Assembly: GCA_021810575.1 (NCBI GenBank)
Contig: JAJZIN010000015.1
Span: 1 to 16,077, forward strand
Direction of reading: 5' to 3'
DNA: 16,077 nucleotides
From: Thermoplasmata archaeon
GTDB taxonomy: Archaea; Thermoplasmatota; Thermoplasmata; Thermoplasmatales; Thermoplasmataceae
A program made the translations under genes and the position numbers. The notes under the pieces are model-generated. The model ran no database searches. It was not told the DNA's origin and worked only from the letters and a program-made list of their open reading frames with translations. This document shows positions 1 to 7,002 of this stretch, piece by piece (the stretch's first letter is position 1; the number at the start of each line of letters is the position of its first letter).

Positions 1-129
1 TCTGTGGCAAACAGGGTAAGGACCATATTGCCGGGCTATAGAGGAAAGAAGAAAACATGGGAATACGTTACAAAAGGTGCGAAATGGAATGTACCTGATC
101 CTGAGACTGATGGGGCCAACCGGATTTGA
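1..129 (+). CDS. 3' end of an unidentified coding frame (partial, cut by window edge)
   Basis: Frame 1 is open from the first base to a TGA at 127-129, giving 42 residues that begin SVANRVRTILPGYRGKKK and end TDGANRI. The stretch is basic and then turns hydrophilic, and it has no recognisable domain. A soluble tail rich in K/R and W after a membrane domain, as in membrane glycosyltransferases, is one possibility, but that is only an impression. The last 19 nt overlap the 3' end of the tRNA-Ile gene on the opposite strand, so the final residues are antisense to acceptor and T-arm bases. It could also be a chance open frame. The start lies outside the window. Confidence 0.35.
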   Translation, partial: SVANRVRTILPGYRGKKKTWEYVTKGAKWNVPDPETDGANRI

Positions 130-185
130 ACCGGTGACCTCCCGGTTATCAGCCGGGTGCTCAAACCATGCTAAGCTATGACCCC
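111..185 (-). tRNA. tRNA-Ile (anticodon GAU)
   Basis: The reverse complement folds as a full cloverleaf. The acceptor stem is GGGGUCA with UGGCCCC (one U-G pair), and the discriminator base is A. The D stem is GCUU/GAGC. The anticodon stem is CCCGG/CCGGG around the loop CUGAUAA, which places GAU at positions 34-36. The T stem is ACCGG/CCGGU around UUCAAAU. The length is 75 nt with no intron. CCA is not encoded (the next bases read TCA), so it must be added after transcription. GAU reads AUC and AUU; the AUA codons so common in this window need a different tRNA. Confidence 0.97.
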
Positions 186-208
186 TTTTGACCTTGATTT
201 TTCGTAAA

Positions 209-218
209 GTAATAAAAG
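209..218 (-). promoter_or_regulatory. Possible TATA box for tRNA-Ile
   Basis: On the minus strand CTTTTATTAC is centred about 28 nt upstream of the first tRNA base, the normal spacing for an archaeal TATA element. The call rests on position and AT-rich character only. Confidence 0.35.
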
Positions 219-318
219 TTTCGAATAGAACTCACGATGTCTAAATTGATTTTCTCAATATTTTATTAAGTCTGCTAAAAAATTCTTGAGAGTTATAACT
301 ATCCAAAGATGTTACCCC

Positions 319-347
319 TTTATAAAAAAAGATAATTTAGTATAAGA
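319..347 (+). promoter_or_regulatory. Promoter of the lipA-OADHC-lipB operon
   Basis: Two TATA-like elements precede lipA: TTTATAAAAA at 319-328 and TTAGTATAAG at about 337-346. The first would place transcription start some 15 nt before the ATG at 366. The second, about 24 nt before the ATG, would give a nearly leaderless transcript. There is no ribosome binding site before the lipA ATG, which fits a very short leader or none. This is the only promoter-like region I see for the six-gene operon. Confidence 0.5.
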
Positions 348-365
348 CGAAAAAATATAACCCTG

Positions 366-1226
366 ATGGAAAGACCCGATTACGTTAAAGTAAAACTCCC
401 CACTGGAGATACATTTCGTAACCTTAACAATCTGATCAGAGGCAACTCTCTTCATACTGTTTGTGAAGAAGCTAGATGCCCTAATGTTTCAGAATGCTGG
501 GAGTCGGGTACAGCAACTTTCATGATTTTAGGGAAGAACTGCTCAAGAGGATGCCGATTCTGTTCTGTCACACACGGAAATATGGAGCAACTTGATCCTG
601 ATGAACCCATTAAGGTTAGGGATTCAGTTAAAAGTATGGGTCTTAAATATGCAGTCATAACCTCTGTTGATAGGGATGATCTACCAGATCAGGGCTCCGC
701 CCATTATGCTAAAACAATAATGGAGGTAAAGAGCCTTGGAATCAAGGTTGAGGCACTTATACCAGATTTCCGAGGAGAGAGGAAGTTAATAAAAACAGTT
801 ATTGATGCTCAACCAGACGTTCTGGCCCATAACATTGAAACTGTAAGGAGACTTACACCAGTTATAAGGGATGCAAGGGCAGGATATGATCAGTCGCTCT
901 CTGTTCTCTCGTATATAAAAGAGGAAAACCCCTATATGATTACAAAGTCTTCTATTATGCTAGGCCATGGAGAAACTGATGATGAAGTCGAGCAGGCAAT
1001 GGAGGATCTTAGACGAAATGGAGTGGATATACTGACCATTGGCCAGTATCTAAGACCATCAAAAAAGCAAATTGAAGTGAAGGAATACTGTTCCTCTGAG
1101 AGATACAAAAGACTCGAGGTTATGGGATACAAACATGGTTTCAGATTTGTAGCCTCCGGACCACTTGTAAGGACTTCATACAGGGCATTTGAGGCATGGG
1201 CCGCTCAAAATATCAAGCTTAATTAA
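366..1226 (+). CDS. lipA: Lipoyl synthase (radical SAM)
   Basis: LipA inserts two sulfur atoms into protein-bound octanoyl groups to make lipoyl groups, here most likely on the E2 subunit encoded three genes downstream. Both Fe-S cluster motifs are present: the LipA-specific CX4CX5C at C33, C38 and C44 (CEEARCPNVSEC) and the radical SAM CX3CX2C at C59, C63 and C66 (CSRGCRFC). The C-terminal signature that supplies a serine ligand to the auxiliary cluster reads RTSY (269-272) instead of the usual RSSY. At 286 residues the length is normal for the family. The ATG at 366 has no ribosome binding site but sits at the right distance from a TATA-like box. It is the first gene of the operon, and E1-alpha follows within 14 nt. 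Confidence 0.96.
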   Translation: MERPDYVKVKLPTGDTFRNLNNLIRGNSLHTVCEEARCPNVSECWESGTATFMILGKNCSRGCRFCSVTHGNMEQLDPDEPIKVRDSVKSMGLKYAVITSVDRDDLPDQGSAHYAKTIMEVKSLGIKVEALIPDFRGERKLIKTVIDAQPDVLAHNIETVRRLTPVIRDARAGYDQSLSVLSYIKEENPYMITKSSIMLGHGETDDEVEQAMEDLRRNGVDILTIGQYLRPSKKQIEVKEYCSSERYKRLEVMGYKHGFRFVASGPLVRTSYRAFEAWAAQNIKLN

Positions 1227-1227
1227 A

Positions 1228-1233
1228 GGTGAG
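1228..1233 (+). promoter_or_regulatory. Ribosome binding site deciding the E1-alpha start
   Basis: GGTGAG lies 2 nt after the lipA stop and 7 nt before an ATG at 1241. The in-frame GTG at 1229 is part of this site, so it is unlikely to be the start codon. The site therefore favours ATG 1241 over the longer GTG reading. Confidence 0.7.
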
Positions 1234-1240
1234 AAAGTAT

Positions 1241-2233
1241 ATGGATGAAAAAGAAAAAATAATAAACGCATACAAGGCTATGGTACTATCCAGAACCCTT
1301 GACAAGAAAATTGTAATGTCACAGAGACAGGGGAGAGTTGGTTTTTATACGCCAACCATGGGACAGGAGGCAACTCAGGTTGGATTGTCCATGGCCCTTG
1401 AAGATCAGGATATCCTGTTTGAATATTACAGGGATGTGCCCCTTATGCTTCATAGAGGAGTAGATCCTGGAACAATTATTGACCAGATTATGGGAAATTC
1501 TTCTGACAAGGAAAAAGGTAGGCAAATGCCTTCCCATTACACGGCAAGGGATCATAACTTCATGTCTGTACAGAGTCCAGTAGCCACCAATCTACCATTA
1601 GCAGTAGGAGCAGCTTATTCCATAAGGTACTTTAAAAGAGATGGTATTGTTCTGGCGACATTCGGTGATGGTTCAACTTCCACACCAGATTTTCACGCAG
1701 CACTAAATATAGCTGCAGATTTTGATCTTCCCGTAGTTTTCCTATGTGAAAACAATAAGTGGGCAATCTCTCTTCCAGTTGAGAAGCAGACAAGAGCAGA
1801 AATATGGAAGAAAGCAGATGCCTACGGAATGAGAGGCGTTAAGGTAGATGGAAACGATCTTCTAGAGATGTATAAAGTCTCAAAGGAAGAAATAGACAGG
1901 GTTAGGGTTGATGGAAAACCAGTTCTTATAGAGGCAGTAAGTTACAGAATGGGACCACATTCAACCTCAGATGATCCTTCCAAATACAGGGCTGATGATG
2001 TAAAAGAAGGCTCGGACAAAGATCCCATAGTCATAGCAGAGAGGAAGCTAAAGATGCTTAATTATATAGATGATCAGACCATAGAAAAAATAAAGACAGA
2101 CGCAAAAGAACGTATAGATAGAATATTTGATGAGAGAGAGAAGATAGCTCCTCCCGCCCCAGAGACAATGTTCCAGGATGTTTATGAGAACTCTAACTGG
2201 ATTATTGATGAGGAAAGAGGTGAGATACTATGA
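1241..2233 (+). CDS. 2-oxoacid dehydrogenase E1 component, alpha subunit (branched-chain type)
   Basis: This is the thiamine diphosphate-binding half of the E1 decarboxylase, which removes CO2 from a 2-oxoacid and passes the acyl group to lipoyl-E2. Counted from ATG 1241 (330 residues), the ThDP/Mg motif GDG-X26-NN spans 142-172. The loop YRMGPHSTSDDPSKYR at 235-250 closely resembles the HSTSDD loop of branched-chain 2-oxoacid dehydrogenases, which is why I favour branched-chain substrates over pyruvate alone. A GTG at 1229 would add four residues (MRKY) but is itself part of the ribosome binding site. The stop overlaps the E1-beta start as ATGA. Pyruvate or 2-oxobutyrate may also be used; sequence alone does not settle this. 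Confidence 0.93.
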   Translation: MDEKEKIINAYKAMVLSRTLDKKIVMSQRQGRVGFYTPTMGQEATQVGLSMALEDQDILFEYYRDVPLMLHRGVDPGTIIDQIMGNSSDKEKGRQMPSHYTARDHNFMSVQSPVATNLPLAVGAAYSIRYFKRDGIVLATFGDGSTSTPDFHAALNIAADFDLPVVFLCENNKWAISLPVEKQTRAEIWKKADAYGMRGVKVDGNDLLEMYKVSKEEIDRVRVDGKPVLIEAVSYRMGPHSTSDDPSKYRADDVKEGSDKDPIVIAERKLKMLNYIDDQTIEKIKTDAKERIDRIFDEREKIAPPAPETMFQDVYENSNWIIDEERGEIL

Positions 2234-3204
2234 GTTCAAAAACTATGAACCTAGTCCAGTCCATTAATTCAACACTTGATTATATGATGACAAGAGATAC
2301 TTCCATAATTCTTCTAGGAGAGGATATTGGTGTTGATGGTGGGGTATTCAGAGTAACAGAAGGACTGCAAAAGAAATATGGTGCAGAAAGGGTTATAGAT
2401 ATGCCTCTCGTTGAACTTGGAATTGTAGGAATGGCCATAGGCATGTCCTTAACTGGATTGAGAGCAGTTCCAGAGATCCAGTTTCAGGATTTCATTTACA
2501 CAGCTTTTGATCAAATTGTGAATCAGGCTGCAAAAATAAGATACAGGAGTGGTGGTGAATATAATGTTCCCATGGTTCTGAGGACACCATATGGTGGAGG
2601 TATAAAAGGTGGTCTTTACCATTCACAGAGTGGAGAGGCATATTTTGCTCACACGGCAGGTCTTACGGTTGTCACTCCATCCAATCCATATGATGCAAAG
2701 GGTTTGCTGATAAAAAGTCTGAGGATGAATGATCCGGTTATATTCCTGGAGCCTAAAAAGCTCTATAGAAGCCAGAAACAGGAAGTTCCAGAAGAAGAGT
2801 ATGAGATTCCCATAGGAAAAGCATCACTTTTGCATGAAGGGAATGACTTTACATTTATAACCTATGGTTCCATGGTTCCTACAGTGATGAACACAGTAAG
2901 CAAAAATAACCTTGATGCAGATGTTATTGATTTAAGGACACTCGTTCCATATGACGGTGAAACAATACTAAATTCAGTCAAGAAAACTGGTAGGGTAATT
3001 ATAGTTCATGAAGCACCAAGAACCCTTGGTATGGGAGCGGAAATATCGGCATTTATAGCAGAAAGGGCAATTGATTATCTGCTGGGTCCGATAATGAGGG
3101 TAACTGGTCCTGACACACCCTTCCCATACAGATTAGAGGATTATTATTTGCCAAATGAGATGAGGATACTCAAAGCTGTAAATAAAATGCAGCAGTACAG
3201 GTGA
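2230..3204 (+). CDS. 2-oxoacid dehydrogenase E1 component, beta subunit
   Basis: This is the partner of E1-alpha in an alpha2-beta2 E1. The 324-residue protein has the pyrimidine-binding and transketolase C-terminal domains. Visible landmarks are GEDIG (with the catalytic-type Glu) followed by GGVFRVTEGL near 30-48, AVPEIQFQDF near 80-90, KIRYRSGGE, and GGLYHSQSGEA, which contains the conserved active-site His region. EPKKLYR and VDLRTLVPYD mark the second half. The start ATG overlaps the E1-alpha stop (ATGA) and follows GGTGAG at 2219-2224 by 5 nt, which points to coupled translation and equal output of the two subunits. E2 follows 5 nt after the stop. Confidence 0.95.
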   Translation: MSSKTMNLVQSINSTLDYMMTRDTSIILLGEDIGVDGGVFRVTEGLQKKYGAERVIDMPLVELGIVGMAIGMSLTGLRAVPEIQFQDFIYTAFDQIVNQAAKIRYRSGGEYNVPMVLRTPYGGGIKGGLYHSQSGEAYFAHTAGLTVVTPSNPYDAKGLLIKSLRMNDPVIFLEPKKLYRSQKQEVPEEEYEIPIGKASLLHEGNDFTFITYGSMVPTVMNTVSKNNLDADVIDLRTLVPYDGETILNSVKKTGRVIIVHEAPRTLGMGAEISAFIAERAIDYLLGPIMRVTGPDTPFPYRLEDYYLPNEMRILKAVNKMQQYR

Positions 3205-3205
3205 T
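3200..3205 (+). promoter_or_regulatory. Ribosome binding site of E2 containing the E1-beta stop codon
   Basis: GGTGAT spans 3200-3205 with the E1-beta TGA stop (3202-3204) inside it. An ATG follows 4 nt later at 3210. The in-frame GTG at 3201 is part of the site, so ATG 3210 is the preferred E2 start. Confidence 0.7.
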
Positions 3206-3209
3206 AAAA

Positions 3210-4598
3210 ATGTTTAAATTTACTTTGCCGGACATCGGAGAGGGTGTCACAGAAGGGGAAATAATAAAGTGGATCGTCAAAGAAGGCGACGTTGTAAAGA
3301 AAGAGCAGGATATGGTAGAAATAATGACTGATAAGGTCAATATAAACGTACCCAGTCCAGTAGAAGGAAAGGTTAATAGAATACTTTTTAAGGAAGGACA
3401 GGTTGTTAAAGTTGGAGAAGTCATCATAGAGATTGATGATGGATCAAAGACTGAAGAAAAGAAACCTGAACCTGCGTCTGTGGTTAAGAATGAATCCCAG
3501 GAAAGTATATCTGTATCCGAAGCAGATAAAGAGGAGGGAGGTGAAAAGAAAGTGATGAATGATGATCAGAATAGAAGAATACTGGCTTCTCCTACAATAA
3601 GGAGGATTGCGAAAGATAGGGGCATAGATCTGGATACCATAACACCAACCGGACCTAACGGAAGGGTGACTCTGGAAGATCTGGATAATGCTGAAAGAGA
3701 GATGAAACAAAAGGCTGGAGCGCCCAAAACTTCCGGTATAAAGATGGCACCTGTACCGCCAGTAACTGCCAGGCAGGTTGAACAGCCAAAGGCTGCTGAG
3801 GCACAGAGCCAGAGGATGCAGGAACCGACTCCTATTAAGGAAGAACCTAAAGTGAGTCCCCCACCACAGCCAAAGGAGCCTGAGCCAGCCCTTCATGTGG
3901 AAGAGACCACGAATACATCTGAGGGAGATCAGATCTTCGAACCTCATGGTCTCAGAAGATTGATATTTGAGAAAATGTCAAAATCAAAACAGATCATGCC
4001 CCATTTTATGGTTGCGGAAACTGTTGATATTTCAAAACTTACAAAAACCATGAACGATATGAAAGAAAAAGGGACAAAAGTTACTCTAACACCATTCTTT
4101 GTGAAAGCTGTAGCAGTGGCACTCACCGAGTTTCCAAAATTTAATGCCCATTATGATGATGCAAATAAGAGATATATATTCAGAAAGGATATTAATATGG
4201 GAGTTGCAATAGATACGCCATCTGGATTGACAGTAGCTGTTGTAAAAAACGCACTGGATAAATCAGTTGTCCAGATATCATCTGAGATATCCGATCTTGC
4301 AAAGAAGGCTAGAGAAAATAAGTTAACCCTAACGGACGTGCAGGATTCAACCTTTACAATATCTAATGTTGGGTCTATTGGTGGATTAATATCAACACCG
4401 ATCATTAATTATCCGGAGGTTGCCATACTTGCAGTTCACAGATCTACAAAGAAAGGAACTAATTTCGAATCAGGAGATGACAGTACAATAATCTCACTTT
4501 CATGCGATCATAGACTTATAGATGGTGCAGATGCAGCCAGATTTATTGTGAAGGTAAAATCATATCTGGAGGACCCCATATCTTTCCTGATAAGGTGA
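3210..4598 (+). CDS. 2-oxoacid dehydrogenase E2, lipoyl acyltransferase
   Basis: E2 forms the core of the complex and moves the acyl group from lipoyl-lysine to CoA. Counted from ATG 3210 (462 residues), it has one lipoyl domain (about 1-76) with lipoylation site K42 in EIMTDKVNI. A charged linker follows, then the peripheral subunit-binding domain (about 123-160, RILASPTIRRIAKDRGID). Next come a long Pro/Glu/Lys/Ala-rich hinge (about 165-238) and the catalytic domain (about 241-462) with DHRLIDGA, which holds the catalytic His434 and Asp438. GTG 3201 is an alternative start adding MIK but is part of the ribosome binding site. A strong internal ribosome binding site lies at the lipoyl/subunit-binding boundary and is listed separately. 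The E3 start follows 4 nt after the stop. Confidence 0.96.
   Translation: MFKFTLPDIGEGVTEGEIIKWIVKEGDVVKKEQDMVEIMTDKVNINVPSPVEGKVNRILFKEGQVVKVGEVIIEIDDGSKTEEKKPEPASVVKNESQESISVSEADKEEGGEKKVMNDDQNRRILASPTIRRIAKDRGIDLDTITPTGPNGRVTLEDLDNAEREMKQKAGAPKTSGIKMAPVPPVTARQVEQPKAAEAQSQRMQEPTPIKEEPKVSPPPQPKEPEPALHVEETTNTSEGDQIFEPHGLRRLIFEKMSKSKQIMPHFMVAETVDISKLTKTMNDMKEKGTKVTLTPFFVKAVAVALTEFPKFNAHYDDANKRYIFRKDINMGVAIDTPSGLTVAVVKNALDKSVVQISSEISDLAKKARENKLTLTDVQDSTFTISNVGSIGGLISTPIINYPEVAILAVHRSTKKGTNFESGDDSTIISLSCDHRLIDGADAARFIVKVKSYLEDPISFLIR
3537..3544 (+). promoter_or_regulatory. Perfect internal ribosome binding site within E2
   Basis: GGAGGTGA is a full eight-base complement to the 3' end of archaeal 16S rRNA and lies inside the E2 gene. 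It is followed by an in-frame GTG at 3552 (7 nt away) and an in-frame ATG at 3555 (10 nt away). Starting at ATG 3555 would give a product beginning MNDDQNRRILASPT, 347 residues long, with the subunit-binding and catalytic domains but no lipoyl domain. The bases also encode an ordinary EGGE linker stretch, so chance is possible. Confidence 0.4.
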
Positions 4599-4599
4599 T
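4594..4599 (+). promoter_or_regulatory. Ribosome binding site of E3 containing the E2 stop codon
   Basis: GGTGAT at 4594-4599 contains the E2 TGA stop (4596-4598), and the E3 ATG follows 3 nt later. This repeats the arrangement seen at the E1-beta/E2 junction and supports coupled translation. Confidence 0.65.
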
Positions 4600-4602
4600 C
4601 AT

Positions 4603-5925
4603 ATGAAATATGATGCTATAATTATTGGCGGTGGGCCGGGTGGATATTCTACTGCAATCAGACTTGGCCAGCTGGGAAGAAGCGTTTTGCTGGTTGAGAA
4701 AAATAAAGTTGGTGGAGAATGTCTGAATTATGGATGTATCCCATCCAAGGCACTTATAGAAATGTCAGAGAGCTTATCCTATCTTAAGACTCTTCCAGGT
4801 GTAAGACTCAGTTACAACATTGATATGAACCAGTGGCAGGGATGGAAATGGTCAATGATAAACAGACTTGTATCTGGTGTTGAAACACTTTGCAGGGCAT
4901 ACGGAGTGAAAATAATTAATGGGGATGCCAAAATAGTGGATAAGCAGCATGTGCAGATTGGTTCCGAGACTCATCAATGCGACAGCCTTGTTATTGCCAC
5001 AGGATCATCTCCAACAAGAATAGATGCTTTCAAGGATGTGATGTACAACAAGGAGATTCTGGACATAAAGACTGTTCCAAAGGATCTAGTCATTATAGGC
5101 GGTGGATACATAGGAGTGGAACTTGGAACTGCCTTTGCAAAACTGGGAGCACAGGTAACACTAATTGAAATGCTGCCGAGTATTCTTACAGGTATTGATC
5201 CAGAGCTCATAAAGCCTGTAGAGAGGAAGATGAAGGAAATGGGTATTAGGATTCTTCTTTCCGCAAAGGTTTCATCTGTTGAGAAGAAGGATAAATATTT
5301 TGTCAAGATGGAATCGGGTGCAAGCATTTCAGCTGAAGCAGTTCTCGTCACAGTAGGCCGGAAACCTAACACTGAGGGATTCGGTCTGGAAACCCTGAAA
5401 CTTGAGATGGAAAATGGATTCATAAAGACAGATAAGTACAAGATGACAAGTGAAAGAGGTGTATACGCGGTTGGTGATGTATCCACAGGAGGACCGATGC
5501 TAGCGCATAGAGCTTTCTATGATGGTAGGGTGGCTGCACATAACATCGCAGGTGACAAAACAACTGTAGATTATTACGCAATGCCAATGGTTGTTTATTC
5601 AGATCCAGAAATTGCATTTACCGGGAGTAGAGGACAGAAATCCACAAGATACCCACTTGCGGCAAATGGTAGAAGCCAGGGGCTCAACAGTTCAAATGGA
5701 TTCTACAGCATATATTATGATGAAGATGGTACTGTGACTGGAGCTGGAATTGCTGCACCTCGTGCTTCCGAGATGATAAGTGAGCTGAGTCTCGCTGTTG
5801 AAACGGGAATGAATGTAGAGGATATTGGATCAACAATTCATCCTCATCCGACACTCTCTGAAGGCATACAGGAGTCGGCTGAGATAGCATATGATAAACC
5901 TCTACACTTCAAGCCAATATCTTGA
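4603..5925 (+). CDS. lpdA: Dihydrolipoamide dehydrogenase (E3)
   Basis: E3 reoxidises dihydrolipoyl-E2 and passes electrons through FAD to NAD. The FAD-binding GGGPGG is at 9-14 and the redox disulfide CLNYGC is C40/C45. The NAD-binding GGGYIG is at 166-171, the second FAD motif YAVGD is near 288, and the C-terminal HPHPTLSE supplies the catalytic His415-Glu420 pair. At 440 residues it is somewhat shorter than the usual 450-475. Part of the shortfall is in the dimer-interface domain, where only about 14 residues separate DPEIA (near 334) from ANGR (354); the family norm is roughly 24. The ATG is 4 nt after the E2 stop, with GGTGAT before it. The 3' end overlaps lipB by 35 nt. Confidence 0.95.
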   Translation: MKYDAIIIGGGPGGYSTAIRLGQLGRSVLLVEKNKVGGECLNYGCIPSKALIEMSESLSYLKTLPGVRLSYNIDMNQWQGWKWSMINRLVSGVETLCRAYGVKIINGDAKIVDKQHVQIGSETHQCDSLVIATGSSPTRIDAFKDVMYNKEILDIKTVPKDLVIIGGGYIGVELGTAFAKLGAQVTLIEMLPSILTGIDPELIKPVERKMKEMGIRILLSAKVSSVEKKDKYFVKMESGASISAEAVLVTVGRKPNTEGFGLETLKLEMENGFIKTDKYKMTSERGVYAVGDVSTGGPMLAHRAFYDGRVAAHNIAGDKTTVDYYAMPMVVYSDPEIAFTGSRGQKSTRYPLAANGRSQGLNSSNGFYSIYYDEDGTVTGAGIAAPRASEMISELSLAVETGMNVEDIGSTIHPHPTLSEGIQESAEIAYDKPLHFKPIS

Positions 5926-6568
5926 TCTTGGAATAAGGGATTATGAAGAAATCTGGAAATTCCAGAAAAAACTTCATTTCCTGAGGTACAACGATTTTAT
6001 AGAGGACACATTTATTTTTGTTGAACATTCTCCAGGAGTGTATACCATAGGCAGAGGTGCGAATCCTGACAATTACAGGGGACTGAACCCAATACTCATT
6101 GAAAGGGGAGGGGATGTAACATATCATGGCCCAGGCCAGCTTGTGATTTATCCAATTGTCAGGGTCTTCAGGGAAAATGAAAGGAAGGATGTCAGATTAT
6201 TTGTTCAGACGCTTGAAAATATAGTTATGAATACGTTCAGGAAGCTCGGATTTGAACCCCATCTTGGAGAAGAACCGGGTATCTGGGTAACCAACTCTCC
6301 TCTTGGCGACAGGAAAGTCTGTTCCCTTGGAATGAAGATCGACAGGGGTGTTTCATACCATGGACTGGCAATAAATTATGGGGAAACAGCCCTTGATGGT
6401 TTCATGAGGATAAAACCATGTGGACTTGATTCCAGTGTAATGGGATACCTTGGAATTGAAAAGGAAAAGCTGGTACTTTCAATTCTTGATACACTCCGAT
6501 CTTCATACAGGGTTCTGGATAGAAAAAATGAAGAATATTTTGCTGACATTGTAAAAAATGATTTATAA
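5891..6568 (+). CDS. lipB: Lipoyl(octanoyl) transferase
   Basis: LipB transfers an octanoyl group to the E2 lipoyl-domain lysine, and LipA then converts it to lipoyl. In 225 residues it shows the family hallmarks: ERGGDVTYHGPGQLVIYP around 71-88, the catalytic-type Lys142 in RKVCSLGMKI, HGLAINY near 157-163, and the nucleophile Cys177 in KPCG. The ATG at 5891 lies inside the end of E3 (35-nt overlap). It is supported because the family's first conserved block, YLDLGIRDYEE at residues 10-20, starts before any later Met. No good ribosome binding site precedes it, so translation may depend on ribosomes leaving E3. It ends 2 nt from a convergent gene. No lplA-type ligase is in the window. Confidence 0.95.
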   Translation: MINLYTSSQYLDLGIRDYEEIWKFQKKLHFLRYNDFIEDTFIFVEHSPGVYTIGRGANPDNYRGLNPILIERGGDVTYHGPGQLVIYPIVRVFRENERKDVRLFVQTLENIVMNTFRKLGFEPHLGEEPGIWVTNSPLGDRKVCSLGMKIDRGVSYHGLAINYGETALDGFMRIKPCGLDSSVMGYLGIEKEKLVLSILDTLRSSYRVLDRKNEEYFADIVKNDL

Positions 6569-6570
6569 AT

Positions 6571-7002
6571 TTATTCTGAATCTCTTGACAGGAAAAACCC
6601 GCCTATGAGCCCACCAACAGCTGGTACTATTGCCCCCTCCGCTACAACACTTATTATTGTGTGTAATGGATCTACACCAAGCTGTTGCCTTGTTTCAAGA
6701 TAAATTGTCTTTATGTTGTTAACAAAGTAGAAATTACCAGTGTAACTCATTATCTGGTTTATAGTTGCAGGTGCTACATAGTATGATATCTCTATGAGTA
6801 TGAGAGCCAGGACTATCCCTCCTATCAGGCCTGCAACAAATCCTCTGAGGCCACCTCTTGATGCAATTCCTCCGAAAAGCCCTGACAGAACCCATCCTAT
6901 TCCCATAAATGGACCGAGTATCAACATAGAGAGAAAGGTTGCAACTATTCCCTTCAACATACTTCCGCTGGATTCATCTGAATCCAACATTCGTCTTTTC
7001 AT
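6571..7002 (-). CDS. Small glycine-rich membrane protein of unknown function
   Basis: I do not recognise this 143-residue protein. A short charged N-terminus (MKRRMLDSDESSG) is followed by a long hydrophobic Gly-rich segment at about 16-47 (possibly two short helices). A second hydrophobic segment lies at about 53-73 (GFVAGLIGGIVLALILIE), then a loop of about 40 residues, and a third segment at about 113-138 (IVPAVGGLIGGFFLS). Repeated GGxxxG-like patterns suggest tight helix packing. The likely place is the cytoplasmic membrane. It is convergent with lipB, with 2 nt between the stops, so a functional link is not implied. A TATA-like box 24 nt before the ATG fits leaderless transcription. Confidence 0.75.
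   Translation of the reverse strand: MKRRMLDSDESSGSMLKGIVATFLSMLILGPFMGIGWVLSGLFGGIASRGGLRGFVAGLIGGIVLALILIEISYYVAPATINQIMSYTGNFYFVNNIKTIYLETRQQLGVDPLHTIISVVAEGAIVPAVGGLIGGFFLSRDSE

Noticed and set aside
254..291. TCTCAA / TTGAGA inverted repeat upstream of lipA
   Set aside because: The stem is only 6 bp with a loop of about 25 nt in AT-rich DNA, too weak to call a regulatory structure.
3444..3947. 167-codon open frame on the minus strand opposite the E2 hinge
   Set aside because: It is an antisense shadow of the Pro/Glu/Lys-rich linker, whose biased codons leave few stops in reverse. The translation is an unlikely run of W, L, F and R residues with no motif.
4974..5486. 170-codon open frame on the minus strand opposite E3
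   Set aside because: It is antisense to a well-supported gene with intact motifs, and its translation is low-complexity and Ser-rich.
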